From positions 1-64,000 of the forward strand of contig NZ_JACIJM010000001.1 in assembly GCF_014199395.1 (NCBI RefSeq): DNA of 64,000 bases. The letters are read 5' to 3'. This document shows, piece after piece, positions 51,228-61,308 of the stretch; within the stretch, counting starts at the first letter, position 1, and each line of letters starts with the position of its first letter. The notes under the pieces were generated by a model. The model had not been told where the DNA came from. It searched no databases and worked only from the letters and a program-made list of their open reading frames with translations. Both the position numbers and the translations under genes were made by a program. Origin of the DNA: Yoonia ponticola. GTDB taxonomy: Bacteria; Pseudomonadota; Alphaproteobacteria; Rhodobacterales; Rhodobacteraceae.

Positions 51228-52727
51228 ATGAAAGATGTTCTAGCACTTCGCAGTGCTGTTTGTGTGGCAGCGCTTTTTACCTCTACGGCTGCAATCGCCG
51301 ATGTTACAGCGGCTGACGTGTGGGCGGACTGGCAGAAAAGTCTCGAACTTTATGGTTCAGATGGTGTGACGATCGGGTCCGAAGACATGGACGGCGATAC
51401 ACTGACCGTGCGCGATCTTAGCCTGTCGATGGATGATGAATACAGCAGCGTGACCACGCAGATGGATGCGCTCACCTTCACTGAAAACGGCGACGGCACT
51501 GTATCCGTGACCGTTCCGGCTAGCTATTTGATCGCCGTGAACATCGAAGATGATTTTGTAGCCGACCTTGAAGTTGCCCAAGAAAATATGGCGATCATGG
51601 TCAGCGGTGACCCCGAGAACCTGAACTATGACGTGACTGCGGACAGCTACACGATCCGCGTCGCTGAATTCAAGGGTGACAGCGACGAGATCGACGGCGA
51701 CGTTTTTGTGAAAGCAAACGGCGTGGCAGGGACATATGTCTCTGAGAAAGGCGAAGTCGACACGCTGACCTACGAATTGTCAGCTGACAACGTGGATATG
51801 TTGGTCGATATCAAAGAGCCGGGCGGCGACGGATACGTTCTGGTCAGTGGTAAACTGGACGCTCTTTCATTCGCTGGCGACATGATCGTGCCAGAAGACA
51901 TGGATACCGAAAATCCGGAAACATGGTTCGTGAACGGTTTTGGCTTTGACGGCGCGATGAACTACGCCAGTGGCGGTTTCCTCATTGATTTCAACGCTGA
52001 CGGCGAAGCGGGCACCGCAACGGTTCAGCTTGGCGAAGGTGGGTTCAACGCCAATGTTGATCCAGAACGTCTAGGCTACGGGTTCACATTCGATGGTTTG
52101 AACGTCAGCGCACAAATGCCGGACCTTCCGTTCCCAGTCGATTTTGCGTGGGATCAGGCCGAAATCAGCTTTCATACGCCAGTGGCCAGCTCGGAAGAGC
52201 CGGAAGAATTTGGTTTGAAGTTCGCACTGACCGACGTCACAGTCAGCGACGACATCTGGAACATGGTTGATCCGGCCAGCGCCATTCCACGTGATCCGAT
52301 CTCAGCCGAAATCGAAGTCGCGGGGCTGGCTAAGTTGTTCTTTAACCTTTTGGATCCCGAACAAGCCGAAGCAATGGCCTATGGCGAAACGCCGGGTGAA
52401 TTGAACAGTTTGCAACTGATCGGTCTGCGCTTGGCTGCCGCTGGGGCGGAAATCACGGGTGTGGGTGACTTTACATTCGACAATACAGACCTTGAAACGT
52501 TCAACGGTTTGCCGCGCCCTGAAGGTGAAGTGAACATCGATATCAAAGGCGCAAATGCGCTGATCGATACCGCTGTCAGCATGGGGCTCTTGCCAGCAGA
52601 ACAGGCGACAATGGGCCGTATGTTCATGGGCATGTTCACCACGCCAACTGGCGACGACGAGTTGACATCGAAAATTGAGATCAATGAGCAGGGCCACATT
52701 ATGGCCAACGGTCAACGTATCCAGTAA
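51228..52727 (+). CDS. DUF2125 family exported protein, first of two
   Basis: 499 aa. A signal peptide (about 1-22, AIA-D) is followed by a repeated beta-rich structure with DVTAADVWADWQ at the mature start. This opening and the C-terminal block (FNGLPRPEGEVNIDIKGANALID ... INEQGHIMANGQRIQ) recur in the next gene. No catalytic motif. ATG at 51228 with GAAAGG upstream; a TTG at 51213 is less likely. Role unknown, probably periplasmic or outer membrane. Confidence 0.75.
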   Translation: MKDVLALRSAVCVAALFTSTAAIADVTAADVWADWQKSLELYGSDGVTIGSEDMDGDTLTVRDLSLSMDDEYSSVTTQMDALTFTENGDGTVSVTVPASYLIAVNIEDDFVADLEVAQENMAIMVSGDPENLNYDVTADSYTIRVAEFKGDSDEIDGDVFVKANGVAGTYVSEKGEVDTLTYELSADNVDMLVDIKEPGGDGYVLVSGKLDALSFAGDMIVPEDMDTENPETWFVNGFGFDGAMNYASGGFLIDFNADGEAGTATVQLGEGGFNANVDPERLGYGFTFDGLNVSAQMPDLPFPVDFAWDQAEISFHTPVASSEEPEEFGLKFALTDVTVSDDIWNMVDPASAIPRDPISAEIEVAGLAKLFFNLLDPEQAEAMAYGETPGELNSLQLIGLRLAAAGAEITGVGDFTFDNTDLETFNGLPRPEGEVNIDIKGANALIDTAVSMGLLPAEQATMGRMFMGMFTTPTGDDELTSKIEINEQGHIMANGQRIQ

Positions 52728-52795
52728 GATGCGCGAAACAGGGGGCGCGATGGGCAACCGTCGCGCCTTTTCTATTGTTAAATGAAGGAAATATA

Positions 52796-54316
52796 ATGCT
52801 TCGCCGTACTCTTTTTGGAACGACCGTCTTATCCGCATCGGCACTGCTCGCGCACACGGCAGCGGCTGATGTCACGGCTGCGGATGTTTGGGCGACATAT
52901 TCCGCGTCTTACGAAGCCACTGGCGCACAAGTCATCGGCACGCCGGCTGCTGATGGCGCTGATACGCTCGTGAGTGATGCGGCATTGCTGTACCGCTTCC
53001 CATTTGGTGCGGCGACGCTGCGGATTGGCCTGCCAGAAATGCGCATGACAGACGAATCCGACGGCACAGTTACTATTTCCTACCCCGAAACGATTGATGT
53101 GCGTTTCGAATTTGATGCGCCGTCCGAAGGGTCCGGTGCCCTGACGCTCAGCATTTCGCAAGATAACTACCAAGGCTCCGTTTCTGGCGTGCCTGACGAC
53201 ATGACGTTCGTGCAATCCGCCGATGGCGTGACCATCGAAGTCAAAGATATCGATGCGCCCGATGCTGAAGTCGACTTTACCTTCCTTGCAGAGGGCGAAG
53301 GTTATACATCGACGTCGCATGTCGTGACTGGCGATCTGATTACAACCACGACCGATCTGACAACGGGTGCCGCTGACATCGCCTATGTGCTTAACGACCC
53401 AGAAGGCGCCGTGATGAGCAACACTGGCCGCTTTGGCGCAAATGAGACATCGTTTGAAACAGCACTTCCTGCTGGTGGTTCAGACGTGATGAACTTGTCT
53501 GCCGCACTGACCGCTGGCGCGTACTTGCGCGGCACAGCAGAAGGCGAAGGCAGCTCTAGCGAGACTGTAACGACGATCGATGGCGACATCATTTCCGAGC
53601 AAACACAGACGTCTGGCCGTACAACCAGCCGCTTTTCGATTGATGAAGCTGGCTTTGACCTGTTCGCTGAAGGCGAAAGCGTCGACTTTAAAATGCTGAT
53701 CCCAGAGCTGTTTCCATTCCCAATGGCTGGCAGCATCGGCGCTATCGCGGGCGGTTACAAATTCCCACTGTTGCCGAGCGAAGACGCACAAGACGTCGCA
53801 TTGCGTCTTGACCTGACCGACCTTGAGATCAGCGAAGACCTGTGGGGCTTGTTCGATCCGAACGCCGAATTGCCACGCGATCCGGCGTCGATCAACATCG
53901 ACCTTGCTGGTACTGTAATCTCTGAAATCGACGCGCTGAACTTTGCGACCCTTGAGGCGCAAATGGATCAAGCCGAGCCGCCGATCAGCCTGGAAACGCT
54001 GACAATCAACGAAATCTCTGTTGCGGCCATCGGGGCAAGCGCCTTGGCGACCGGATCGTTCCTGCTTGATAACGCGGACACCGCAACCTTTGGCGGTTTC
54101 CCGCGTCCAGAAGGCAGCGCAATCCTGAACGTAACTGGTGCAAACGCGTTGATCGACCGTTTGGTCGCGTTTGGTGTGATCCCCGAGGAGCAGGCTGGCA
54201 TGGCGCGTCTCGGCATGGGCTTTATCGCAAAATCCACTGGCGAGGATTCATTTGAATCGCGTCTGGACGTGAACGAAGAAGGTCATGTCATGGTGAACGG
54301 CCAACGTATGCGCTAA
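52796..54316 (+). CDS. DUF2125 family exported protein, second of two
   Basis: A 506-aa paralogue of the preceding gene. Signal peptide (to ADV), mature start DVTAADVWATY, the same C-terminal block (FGGFPRPEGSAILNVTGANALID ... VNEEGHVMVNGQRMR). The middle regions differ strongly. GAAGGAAATATA precedes the ATG. The two lie 68 nt apart and are probably cotranscribed. Confidence 0.75.
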   Translation: MLRRTLFGTTVLSASALLAHTAAADVTAADVWATYSASYEATGAQVIGTPAADGADTLVSDAALLYRFPFGAATLRIGLPEMRMTDESDGTVTISYPETIDVRFEFDAPSEGSGALTLSISQDNYQGSVSGVPDDMTFVQSADGVTIEVKDIDAPDAEVDFTFLAEGEGYTSTSHVVTGDLITTTTDLTTGAADIAYVLNDPEGAVMSNTGRFGANETSFETALPAGGSDVMNLSAALTAGAYLRGTAEGEGSSSETVTTIDGDIISEQTQTSGRTTSRFSIDEAGFDLFAEGESVDFKMLIPELFPFPMAGSIGAIAGGYKFPLLPSEDAQDVALRLDLTDLEISEDLWGLFDPNAELPRDPASINIDLAGTVISEIDALNFATLEAQMDQAEPPISLETLTINEISVAAIGASALATGSFLLDNADTATFGGFPRPEGSAILNVTGANALIDRLVAFGVIPEEQAGMARLGMGFIAKSTGEDSFESRLDVNEEGHVMVNGQRMR

Positions 54317-54379
54317 GCGCCCCTTGCGGCGGGGCAACCCGCCGCATACCTGTGTTACGACTTATTATAGTAGGCACAC

Positions 54380-55726
54380 ATGACCCAGACGCTCTCCTCC
54401 CTTACAGAACAGATGATCGCCATTGCCAAAAAGGCAGGCGCAGACGCCGTCGATGCGATTGCCGTTGACGGCACTTCGGTGTCGATTGATGTGCGGGGCG
54501 GGGCCTTGGAAAAGGCGGAACGCTCCGAAGGCGTGGACGTCGGGATGCGTGTGTTTGTTGGGCAGCGACAGGCGTGCGTGTCGTCATCGGACGCGAAAAC
54601 TGCGACCTTGGAACAAATGGCAGAACGCGCCGTTGCGATGGCCCGCGAAGCGCCCGAAGACCCGCATGCGGGTTTGGCTGATGCCGCACAACTGGCCGTG
54701 GATCGCGACAGCAGCGGATTGGAAATGTTCGATCCAACGGACGAACCCGATCCGGCCCAATTGCAAGACGACGCAGCCCGCGCCGAAGCCGCAGCACTAC
54801 AAAACAAAGACATCAGCCAAGTTCAATCCGCCTCTGCTGGTTACAGCCGCCGCCGCATTCACCTTGCGGCGTCCAACGGATTTTCCGGCGGATACGAGCG
54901 TAGCGACCGTGGTTTGTCCTGCGTCGCAATCAGCGGCACTGGTGCGCAGATGGAACGCGACTACGACTACGATAGCCGTATTTTCCAAGCAGATATGCGC
55001 GATGCCGAGGACATTGGCCGTCAGGCCGCCGCACGTGCAGTTGAACGTATGGGTGCCCGCAAACCCAAAACCGGCAGCTACCCTGTGTTGTTCGATGAAC
55101 GCATTTCCAGTAGTCTTGTTGGCCACATCAGCCAAGCCGTAAACGGTGCCGCGATTGCACGTGGCTCTAGCTGGCTGCGCGATGCGCTGGGCGAACAGGT
55201 TCTGCCCAAAGGCATTTCCCTGATCGAAGACCCACGCCGGCCACGCGCCTTTTCGTCGCGCATGTTTGACGCCGAAGGTTTAGCGACACAGCGCCGCGCA
55301 ATCATCGACGATGGGATGCTGACGGGCTGGACTTTAGATCTCGCCAATGCCCGCAAACTTGGCATGGACAGCACGGCAAATGCGTCACGCGGGACGTCTG
55401 CACCGCCATCGCCTAGCCTGTCGAACCTTGCTTTGACGCAAGGCGACAAAAGCCGTGCTGACCTGATCCGCGACATGGGAACGGGCCTGTTGATCACGTC
55501 GATGATCGGCTCAACCGTGAACCCCAACACCGGTGATTATTCCCGTGGGGCTGCTGGTTTCTGGGTTGAAAATGGTGAAATCACCTATCCCGTGAATGAA
55601 TGCACTGTCGCGGGCAATCTGCGCGACATGCTGTTGCGGATGATCCCAGCGAATGACGCACGTGCACATCTGAGCCATGTTGTTCCGTCGATTTTGATCG
55701 AGGGGCTGACCCTTGCAGGGGACTGA
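54380..55726 (+). CDS. TldD/PmbA-family protein (TldE-like)
   Basis: A 448-aa protein of the TldD/PmbA family, with GADAVDAIAV, EGVDVGMRVFVG, the PVLFDERISSSLVGHI block and RGAAGFWVENGEI. The HExxxH metal motif of TldD is not seen, so it fits the non-catalytic partner TldE/PmbA rather than the protease. The pair degrades or matures peptides. Adjacent genes are lipid A-related, an arrangement conserved in Rhodobacteraceae. Confidence 0.88.
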   Translation: MTQTLSSLTEQMIAIAKKAGADAVDAIAVDGTSVSIDVRGGALEKAERSEGVDVGMRVFVGQRQACVSSSDAKTATLEQMAERAVAMAREAPEDPHAGLADAAQLAVDRDSSGLEMFDPTDEPDPAQLQDDAARAEAAALQNKDISQVQSASAGYSRRRIHLAASNGFSGGYERSDRGLSCVAISGTGAQMERDYDYDSRIFQADMRDAEDIGRQAAARAVERMGARKPKTGSYPVLFDERISSSLVGHISQAVNGAAIARGSSWLRDALGEQVLPKGISLIEDPRRPRAFSSRMFDAEGLATQRRAIIDDGMLTGWTLDLANARKLGMDSTANASRGTSAPPSPSLSNLALTQGDKSRADLIRDMGTGLLITSMIGSTVNPNTGDYSRGAAGFWVENGEITYPVNECTVAGNLRDMLLRMIPANDARAHLSHVVPSILIEGLTLAGD

Positions 55727-56522
55727 TCTAGATCTTTTGATCGCAACCGCAAAAGCGTCGGGTGAAATCGCTCGGGGTTTTGTCGATGTGGCCCCCAAAG
55801 TGTGGGAAAAAGGCGGCGGGGCTGGGCCTGTGACCGAAGCCGATTTGGCCGTAAACGAACTGATGGCCAGCGATTTGCAAACTGCGCGGCCCGACTACGG
55901 CTGGTTGTCCGAAGAAACCGAAGACGACATGGCGCGGCTGGAGAGGCAGCGCCAGTTCATCGTCGATCCCATTGACGGCACCCGCGCCTTTATCGACGGA
56001 TCACGCGATTGGGCGCATGCTTTGGCTGTTCTCGAAGACGGGCTGGTGACATGCGCAGTCGTGTATCTGCCAATGCGTGACTTAATGTATACGGCATCGC
56101 ATGGCGGCGGCGCATTCCTAAACGGCGAACCGATTAAAGTGTCGCAAAAGACTGACCTCGACGGGGCAACGGTCCTGTCCAACAAAGCCAGTTTTGCGGA
56201 TGAGATTTGGGCGGCAGGCGCGCCCCCAATCGGTGTCACGCGTAAATTCAGATCGTCGCTGGCCTACCGCCTTTCGCTTGCGGCGCAGGGGCGTTTCGAC
56301 GCGATGATGATCATACGACCGTCGTGGGAATGGGATATCGCTGCAGGCGCGTTGATCGTCGCAGAAGCCGGCGGCGACGTCACCGACCAAACCGGCGCAC
56401 CTTTGCGTTTCAATAATCCACATCCGCAGGTGAACGGGGTCGTCGCTGGCAGCCCGATCACATCCAAATTGCGGGACGCATTTGCCACATCCACTGTTGA
56501 GGCGCGGCTGCCAAACACCTAA
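55713..56522 (+). CDS. Inositol monophosphatase family protein (CysQ/SuhB-like)
   Basis: 269 aa from a TTG at 55713, overlapping the previous gene by 14 nt; GAGGGG lies upstream at a suitable distance. Metal-binding motifs: EE at 67-68, DPIDGT at 85-90 (Asp85, Asp88) and WEWDIAAGALIVAEAGG. Mg2+-dependent phosphatase; substrate either inositol phosphate or 3'-phosphoadenosine 5'-phosphate, not decidable. Confidence 0.88.
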   Translation: MQGTDLDLLIATAKASGEIARGFVDVAPKVWEKGGGAGPVTEADLAVNELMASDLQTARPDYGWLSEETEDDMARLERQRQFIVDPIDGTRAFIDGSRDWAHALAVLEDGLVTCAVVYLPMRDLMYTASHGGGAFLNGEPIKVSQKTDLDGATVLSNKASFADEIWAAGAPPIGVTRKFRSSLAYRLSLAAQGRFDAMMIIRPSWEWDIAAGALIVAEAGGDVTDQTGAPLRFNNPHPQVNGVVAGSPITSKLRDAFATSTVEARLPNT

Positions 56523-56561
56523 GTTGTCGCCAACAGCACCATACAACAAAAGGTTCATCCC

Positions 56562-56804
56562 ATGACCCAACGCCTTCACCTTGTTTTCGGCGGAGAACTG
56601 ATCGATCCAACCAAAAGCGCATTTGCGGACGTGAATGACATCGATATCGTTGGCATCTTTCCAGACTACGCCACGGCTTATGACGCTTGGAAAGGGGCTG
56701 CGCATCGCACCGTTGATAACGCGCATACCCGTTATTTCATTGCGCATCTGCACCGCCTGCGGGACGAAGAAACGGCCGCTTCGTCGACTGAAGAACTCGG
56801 TTAA
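56562..56804 (+). CDS. DUF4170 family protein
   Basis: An 80-aa soluble protein (LHLVFGGELIDPTKSAFADV...), ending in a helical RYFIAHLHRLRDEE. It is found between IMPase and Kdo transferase genes in related bacteria. Function unknown. The upstream region gives a weak ribosome binding site (AAAAGG). Confidence 0.75.
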   Translation: MTQRLHLVFGGELIDPTKSAFADVNDIDIVGIFPDYATAYDAWKGAAHRTVDNAHTRYFIAHLHRLRDEETAASSTEELG

Positions 56805-56818
56805 GACGGACACACCAA

Positions 56819-58006
56819 ATGGCTGACACCTCGCTCTCGCTCGCGGCGTATTTCTCTCGCCGTGGTGGTGACGGGGCGGGAACCCCGTTGGCTGATATGC
56901 CGCCGCGCCCAGTTGGAAACGTGATTTGGGTGCGCGGGCATCACGCGTCGCAATTGGATGCTTTGTCCGATTTAGAGCTTCAGTTGCAGGCGGACGGTGA
57001 TCCAATCCACCTGATCACAACGTTACCAACTGCCCAAAAGGGTGTGCTTCAAACCCCAACTGGTCGGGCGCACGTGCGGGCATTTTTGAACCACTGGACG
57101 CCTGATTTAGTACTTTGGCTTGTGCCGACATTGGACACCAACACTGTATTCGAACTGGCACAGGCCAACATTCCTTGCATCCTCGTCGGTGCATCGAAAG
57201 ACACCGCGCGTCCGGCGGTCAAGGCTTGGGTGCCGGGCCTGACACGCGCAATGCTCCGGCAATTCGTGAAAATTATGACGCTGGACGCCGACGTGAACGC
57301 GACGCTCATACGGGCCGGAGCGGACGCAAATAGCATCGAAACGCTTGGCGCTCTAGAAAGCGCACCGTCAGCGTTGCCGCATTTCGAAAGCGAACGGCAG
57401 GACATCGCGACCACCTTGGGAGCGCGATCCATCTGGTTCGCGGCTGACACGGACATTTTGGAAATCCCGCAAATCGCAAAGGCGCACCATCAGGCCAGCA
57501 GGCGAGCGCATCGGCTTTTGTTGATTGTGTCGCTACGTGACCCGTCACAGGGAACGGCGGCAGCTGAGGCATTGCGTGACGCAGGGTTTACCGTCGCGTT
57601 GCGCTCTGCCGATGAAGAGGCCGACACCGCGACGCAAGTTTATGTCGCTGATACCGTAGGGGAATTAGGGCTTTGGTATCGCGTCGCACCGATTACGTAC
57701 CTCGGTGGCAGCCTGTCTGCTGGTCCGTGCCGTGATCCGTTCGAGGCGGCGACATTGGGGTCCGCAGTGCTGCACGGACCGAACGTGCGCCCGTATGAAT
57801 CGCAAATCCAACGGCTGGCGACGGCTGACGCTTGCGTATCGCTGAGATCATTTTCAGAACTGGGGCAGATGGTCGAAACATTATTGTCACCTGACAAAAC
57901 CGCTCGGATTGTGCATGCCGCGTGGGACGTGACGTCGCGCGGGGCTGATGTGACCAACCGCTTGGCCGAAGCAATCCATGCGCAATTGGATAAGGTAGAG
58001 CAGTAA
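56819..58006 (+). CDS. waaA: 3-deoxy-D-manno-octulosonic acid transferase
   Basis: 395 aa. A glycosyltransferase with the KdtA/WaaA layout: N-terminal domain, linker and a C-terminal GT-B half with [27 protein letters not shown]. It transfers Kdo to lipid IVA. The N-terminal catalytic motif, usually H-x-A-S-x-G-E, reads HHASQLD (residues 41-47), so the glutamate position is Asp47. It may be a diverged transferase. lpxK follows after 1 nt. Confidence 0.8.
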   Translation: MADTSLSLAAYFSRRGGDGAGTPLADMPPRPVGNVIWVRGHHASQLDALSDLELQLQADGDPIHLITTLPTAQKGVLQTPTGRAHVRAFLNHWTPDLVLWLVPTLDTNTVFELAQANIPCILVGASKDTARPAVKAWVPGLTRAMLRQFVKIMTLDADVNATLIRAGADANSIETLGALESAPSALPHFESERQDIATTLGARSIWFAADTDILEIPQIAKAHHQASRRAHRLLLIVSLRDPSQGTAAAEALRDAGFTVALRSADEEADTATQVYVADTVGELGLWYRVAPITYLGGSLSAGPCRDPFEAATLGSAVLHGPNVRPYESQIQRLATADACVSLRSFSELGQMVETLLSPDKTARIVHAAWDVTSRGADVTNRLAEAIHAQLDKVEQ

Positions 58007-58007
58007 T

Positions 58008-58991
58008 ATGAAAGCGCCGTTATTCTGGTTCACACCGCGAAGCGCGCCGACGTGGCAAGCACGGGTGCTGATGCCGATTGCACAACTCTACGCGGCGGCA
58101 ACGGCGCGTCGTGTGCGTCAGGCTGGCATCAAAGCGACCGTTCCAGTCATTTGCATCGGCAACATCAACGCGGGTGGAACGGGCAAGACGCCGACCGCCA
58201 TGGCGTTGACGGAACGTTTAATTGCGCGGGGGCATACACCGCACATCGTGTCGCGTGGATACGGCGGCAGCGAAGTGGGACCGACGCAAGTGAACCCCGC
58301 ATCCCACAAAGCCGAACAAGTCGGGGACGAGCCGTTGTTGCTTGCAGCCTTCGCGCCAACATGGGTCTCGAAGGACCGTGCCGCTGGCGTGTCCGCCGCG
58401 CAAAAGGCTGGTGCTGACGTGATTATTCTGGATGACGGTTTTCAAAACCCTAGCGTCCAGAAAGACCTGTCGATCATTGTCGTGGATGCCAAACGCGGCT
58501 TTGGCAACGGGCGGGTCATTCCTGCGGGACCGCTTCGGGAACCTGTTAATGCGGGCCTCAATCGTGCTGATATTGTCCTGTCCATTGGAACCGAAGACGA
58601 TCAAAACGCCTTCGCAGAACAGTGGCCTATCCCTGTATCCCACATCACAGGGCGGCTAGAGCCGCTGCCAACGGGCATGCCGTGGCAAGGACTGCCCGTG
58701 TTGGCATTCGCAGGGATCGGTCATCCGGAAAAGTTCTTTCAAACGCTGCGTGATCTCGGTGTCACCCTGATCCACGGCGAAGCACTGTCGGATCATCAAC
58801 CGCTGACCGCTGCATTGATGACACGTCTCGAAACCGAGGCCCGCTTGAAAAACGCGCAGCTGGTGACGACTGAAAAGGATGCAGTGCGCTTGCCCGATGC
58901 GTTCAGGGCCAAGGTGCTGACATTGCCCGTGCGGCTACAGGTCAGCGACTGGGGGCCACTTGATGCGGCCCTCAGTCAGATTGGTCTCTAA
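58008..58991 (+). CDS. lpxK: Tetraacyldisaccharide 4'-kinase
   Basis: 327 aa. A lipid A biosynthesis kinase with an unusual Walker [18 protein letters not shown] at about residues 48-64, and [20 protein letters not shown]. An N-terminal membrane-associating helix is expected. It phosphorylates the 4'-position of the lipid A precursor. Adjacent to the Kdo transferase that acts next. Confidence 0.94.
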   Translation: MKAPLFWFTPRSAPTWQARVLMPIAQLYAAATARRVRQAGIKATVPVICIGNINAGGTGKTPTAMALTERLIARGHTPHIVSRGYGGSEVGPTQVNPASHKAEQVGDEPLLLAAFAPTWVSKDRAAGVSAAQKAGADVIILDDGFQNPSVQKDLSIIVVDAKRGFGNGRVIPAGPLREPVNAGLNRADIVLSIGTEDDQNAFAEQWPIPVSHITGRLEPLPTGMPWQGLPVLAFAGIGHPEKFFQTLRDLGVTLIHGEALSDHQPLTAALMTRLETEARLKNAQLVTTEKDAVRLPDAFRAKVLTLPVRLQVSDWGPLDAALSQIGL

Positions 58992-58994
58992 GGC

Positions 58995-59612
58995 TTAAGC
59001 CAGTTTCGCGTCCAAGATTTCTTGGAATGCATCATAAGACATATTGCCGAATTTTTCGCCGTCGATCAGGAAGCTTGGTGTTGAATTCACTTCGTCGCGT
59101 TCGGCGTTGGTCTGATACCAGCCAACTAAAGCTTCGGCTTGGTCGGCATCAGACATACATGCGTCTAGTGCCGCGTCGTTCAGGCCAGTGGTTTTCGCCA
59201 GTTTGCGCAGTTCTTCGATCACAATCGCTGGATCGCCGCTCGCGGCCCAATCGCGTTGGTTTTCGTAGATGAGATTGGACAAACCAAAGAAACGTTCTTG
59301 GCCAGCGCAGCGCGCAATCATCGACGCCCAAAGACCAAAGCGGTCAAAATAGACTTCGCGGTAGATAAATTTCACTTTGCCGGTGTCGATGTAATCCGCT
59401 TTCAGCTTTGGATACACATTGGCGTGGAATGCTGCGCAGTGTGGGCAAGTGAATGACGCATATTCGATCATCTCAATCGGCGCGTTCTCATCACCCAGAA
59501 CCATATCAGTGATTTCAATCGTGGTTTCTTCTTGGGCATGCGCAAGCGTGCCAAAGCCACCCGATAGGGCTACGGCAGCACTGCCTGTTTTCAAAAGATC
59601 TCTACGTTTCAT
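58995..59612 (-). CDS. DsbA-family thiol-disulfide oxidoreductase
   Basis: 205 aa. A signal peptide with a Tat-like MKRRDLLKTG start precedes a thioredoxin fold with an inserted helical domain; the active site is CPHC (Cys56, Cys59). STPSFLIDG supplies the cis-proline region. It may form disulfides in exported proteins or act in sulfur oxidation of cysteine thiols. Start at 59612 fits the signal; the longer frame to 59678 overlaps the DUF721 gene. Confidence 0.9.
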   Translation of the reverse strand: MKRRDLLKTGSAAVALSGGFGTLAHAQEETTIEITDMVLGDENAPIEMIEYASFTCPHCAAFHANVYPKLKADYIDTGKVKFIYREVYFDRFGLWASMIARCAGQERFFGLSNLIYENQRDWAASGDPAIVIEELRKLAKTTGLNDAALDACMSDADQAEALVGWYQTNAERDEVNSTPSFLIDGEKFGNMSYDAFQEILDAKLA

Positions 59613-59616
59613 CTCG

Positions 59617-60141
59617 TTATCCTTTAGTGGGTTTTTTGTGTTTTGACAGGACGTTAGCCCCAAGTGCAGCGAGAGCATCGCGCAATTCGGGGCTGGTCAC
59701 ATCATGGGACATTTTGCTGGCCTCTGCCTTGATAGCAGGAGCGGGCTCGGGACGTTGTTTTTCGACCGCATCAAACGCGACGCGCCCATCGGTAAATCCA
59801 ACAGGGGCGGTCTGTGTGATCCTAACCCGCGAAATCGCGCGGTAGCCGTAACAGGCGTTCACCTTTTCGCGGATCTGGTCTTTTTGCATCTCAAGCATCG
59901 GGGCATTTGCGCCAGTGGTCAGCACCGACAGGGTCGCGCCCATGCCGCCTTTGCCGTAACTCACCTTGACAGGCGTTGCGATTTTCGACGTCGCTTCGCC
60001 GACAATCTCGGCCCAATGGGTTAAAAGGCGGGTCACAGCAAAGCCGCGCGCTTCGCTGGCTTTGCGAATCCGGTTCTGCATCAATCCAGATGCGCGTGAA
60101 AACCCGTAGGTTGATCCTTTATGGCGTGGCTGTTTCATCAT
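59617..60141 (-). CDS. DUF721 family protein
   Basis: 174 aa. DUF721 core at residues about 20-110 (HWAEIVGEATSKIATPVKV...LSVLTTGANAPMLEMQ), with a disordered tail. DUF721 proteins resemble DciA, the helicase-loading factor, and may have a DNA-binding role. Start at 60141 (adjacent ATG at 60138). The longer frame to 60393 overlaps divergent mutY and is rejected. Confidence 0.82.
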   Translation of the reverse strand: MMKQPRHKGSTYGFSRASGLMQNRIRKASEARGFAVTRLLTHWAEIVGEATSKIATPVKVSYGKGGMGATLSVLTTGANAPMLEMQKDQIREKVNACYGYRAISRVRITQTAPVGFTDGRVAFDAVEKQRPEPAPAIKAEASKMSHDVTSPELRDALAALGANVLSKHKKPTKG

Positions 60142-60205
60142 TCTGTACCTAATGTAAGCAAAGCGGCCCGCCAAGCCAGACCCGACAGGACAGGAGCAAT
60201 AAACA

Positions 60206-61273
60206 TTGCGTGATCTCAGCGAAGAATTGCTCGCATGGTACGATGTGAACGCCCGCACGATGCCGTGGCGTGTGGACCCAGTTGATAGCAAGGCTGGCAA
60301 GCGACCCGATCCGTACTTTATCTGGATGTCAGAGGTCATGTTGCAGCAGACGACTGTGGCGGCTGTTAAGGAGTATTTCCGCAAATTTACCACGATTTGG
60401 CCGACCGTTCATGACTTGGCGGCAGCCGAAGATGCAGATGTCATGGCCGCTTGGGCAGGGCTTGGGTATTACGCCCGTGCGCGAAATTTGCTGAAATGTG
60501 CGCGTGTCGTGGTAAACGATCACGGCGGCGCGTTTCCTGATAGCTATGACACACTGTTAACCTTACCGGGCGTCGGTCCCTATACCGCCGCCGCCGTCGC
60601 ATCCATTGCGTTCAATCGCAAAGCAACTGTGCTGGATGGCAACGTCGAACGGGTGATGGCGCGGATGCACGACATTCACGACCCACTGCCCGGCGTCAAA
60701 CCTGTGCTGATGCAATATGCGGAAACCTTTACGCCAAATGGTCGCGCCGGTGATTACGCCCAAGCGGTCATGGATTTGGGTGCTACGATCTGCACACCGA
60801 AAAATCCAGCCTGCGGGATATGCCCGTGGCGCGATCCCTGTGCTGCACGTGTCGCTGGCACTGCGGCTGAGTTACCGAAAAAGACACCGAAAAAGAAAAC
60901 ACCGATCCGGTTAGGCTATGTCTATGTCGCGCGACGCGATGACGGTGCATGGTTGCTCGAAACACGACCAGAAAAGGGATTATTGGGCGGAATGCTTGCG
61001 TTCCCAAGTTCCGATTGGTCCGACGATCCGACGCCAGATCCGCCCATCGACACGGAATGGATCGATAGCGGATACGAAGCTCGACATACGTTCACGCACT
61101 TCCATTTGCGATTGAAAATCATGACGGCAGATGTCGCCAACCCGACATCGCCGGACAGGGGGCATTTTGTAAATCACAACGAATTTTCACCTACAGCACT
61201 GCCAACCGCGATGCGCAAAGTGTTCGATTTGATTCCGCGACGTGACGCCACAATTGAGAATAAGGCGCGTTAA
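60206..61273 (+). CDS. mutY: A/G-specific adenine glycosylase
   Basis: 355 aa from a TTG at 60206 with AGGAG upstream. Base-excision repair enzyme that removes A mispaired with 8-oxo-G. Catalytic Glu43 lies in SEVMLQQT, the helix-hairpin-helix at LPGVGPYTAAAV, Asp144 in VLDGNVERV and the [4Fe-4S] cysteines are 196, 203, 206 and 212. A C-terminal NUDIX-like recognition domain (about 235-355) is complete. Confidence 0.95.
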   Translation: MRDLSEELLAWYDVNARTMPWRVDPVDSKAGKRPDPYFIWMSEVMLQQTTVAAVKEYFRKFTTIWPTVHDLAAAEDADVMAAWAGLGYYARARNLLKCARVVVNDHGGAFPDSYDTLLTLPGVGPYTAAAVASIAFNRKATVLDGNVERVMARMHDIHDPLPGVKPVLMQYAETFTPNGRAGDYAQAVMDLGATICTPKNPACGICPWRDPCAARVAGTAAELPKKTPKKKTPIRLGYVYVARRDDGAWLLETRPEKGLLGGMLAFPSSDWSDDPTPDPPIDTEWIDSGYEARHTFTHFHLRLKIMTADVANPTSPDRGHFVNHNEFSPTALPTAMRKVFDLIPRRDATIENKAR

Positions 61274-61308
61274 CGTTATCAAAATAGTTAAACGATAGTG
61301 AGATAGTA

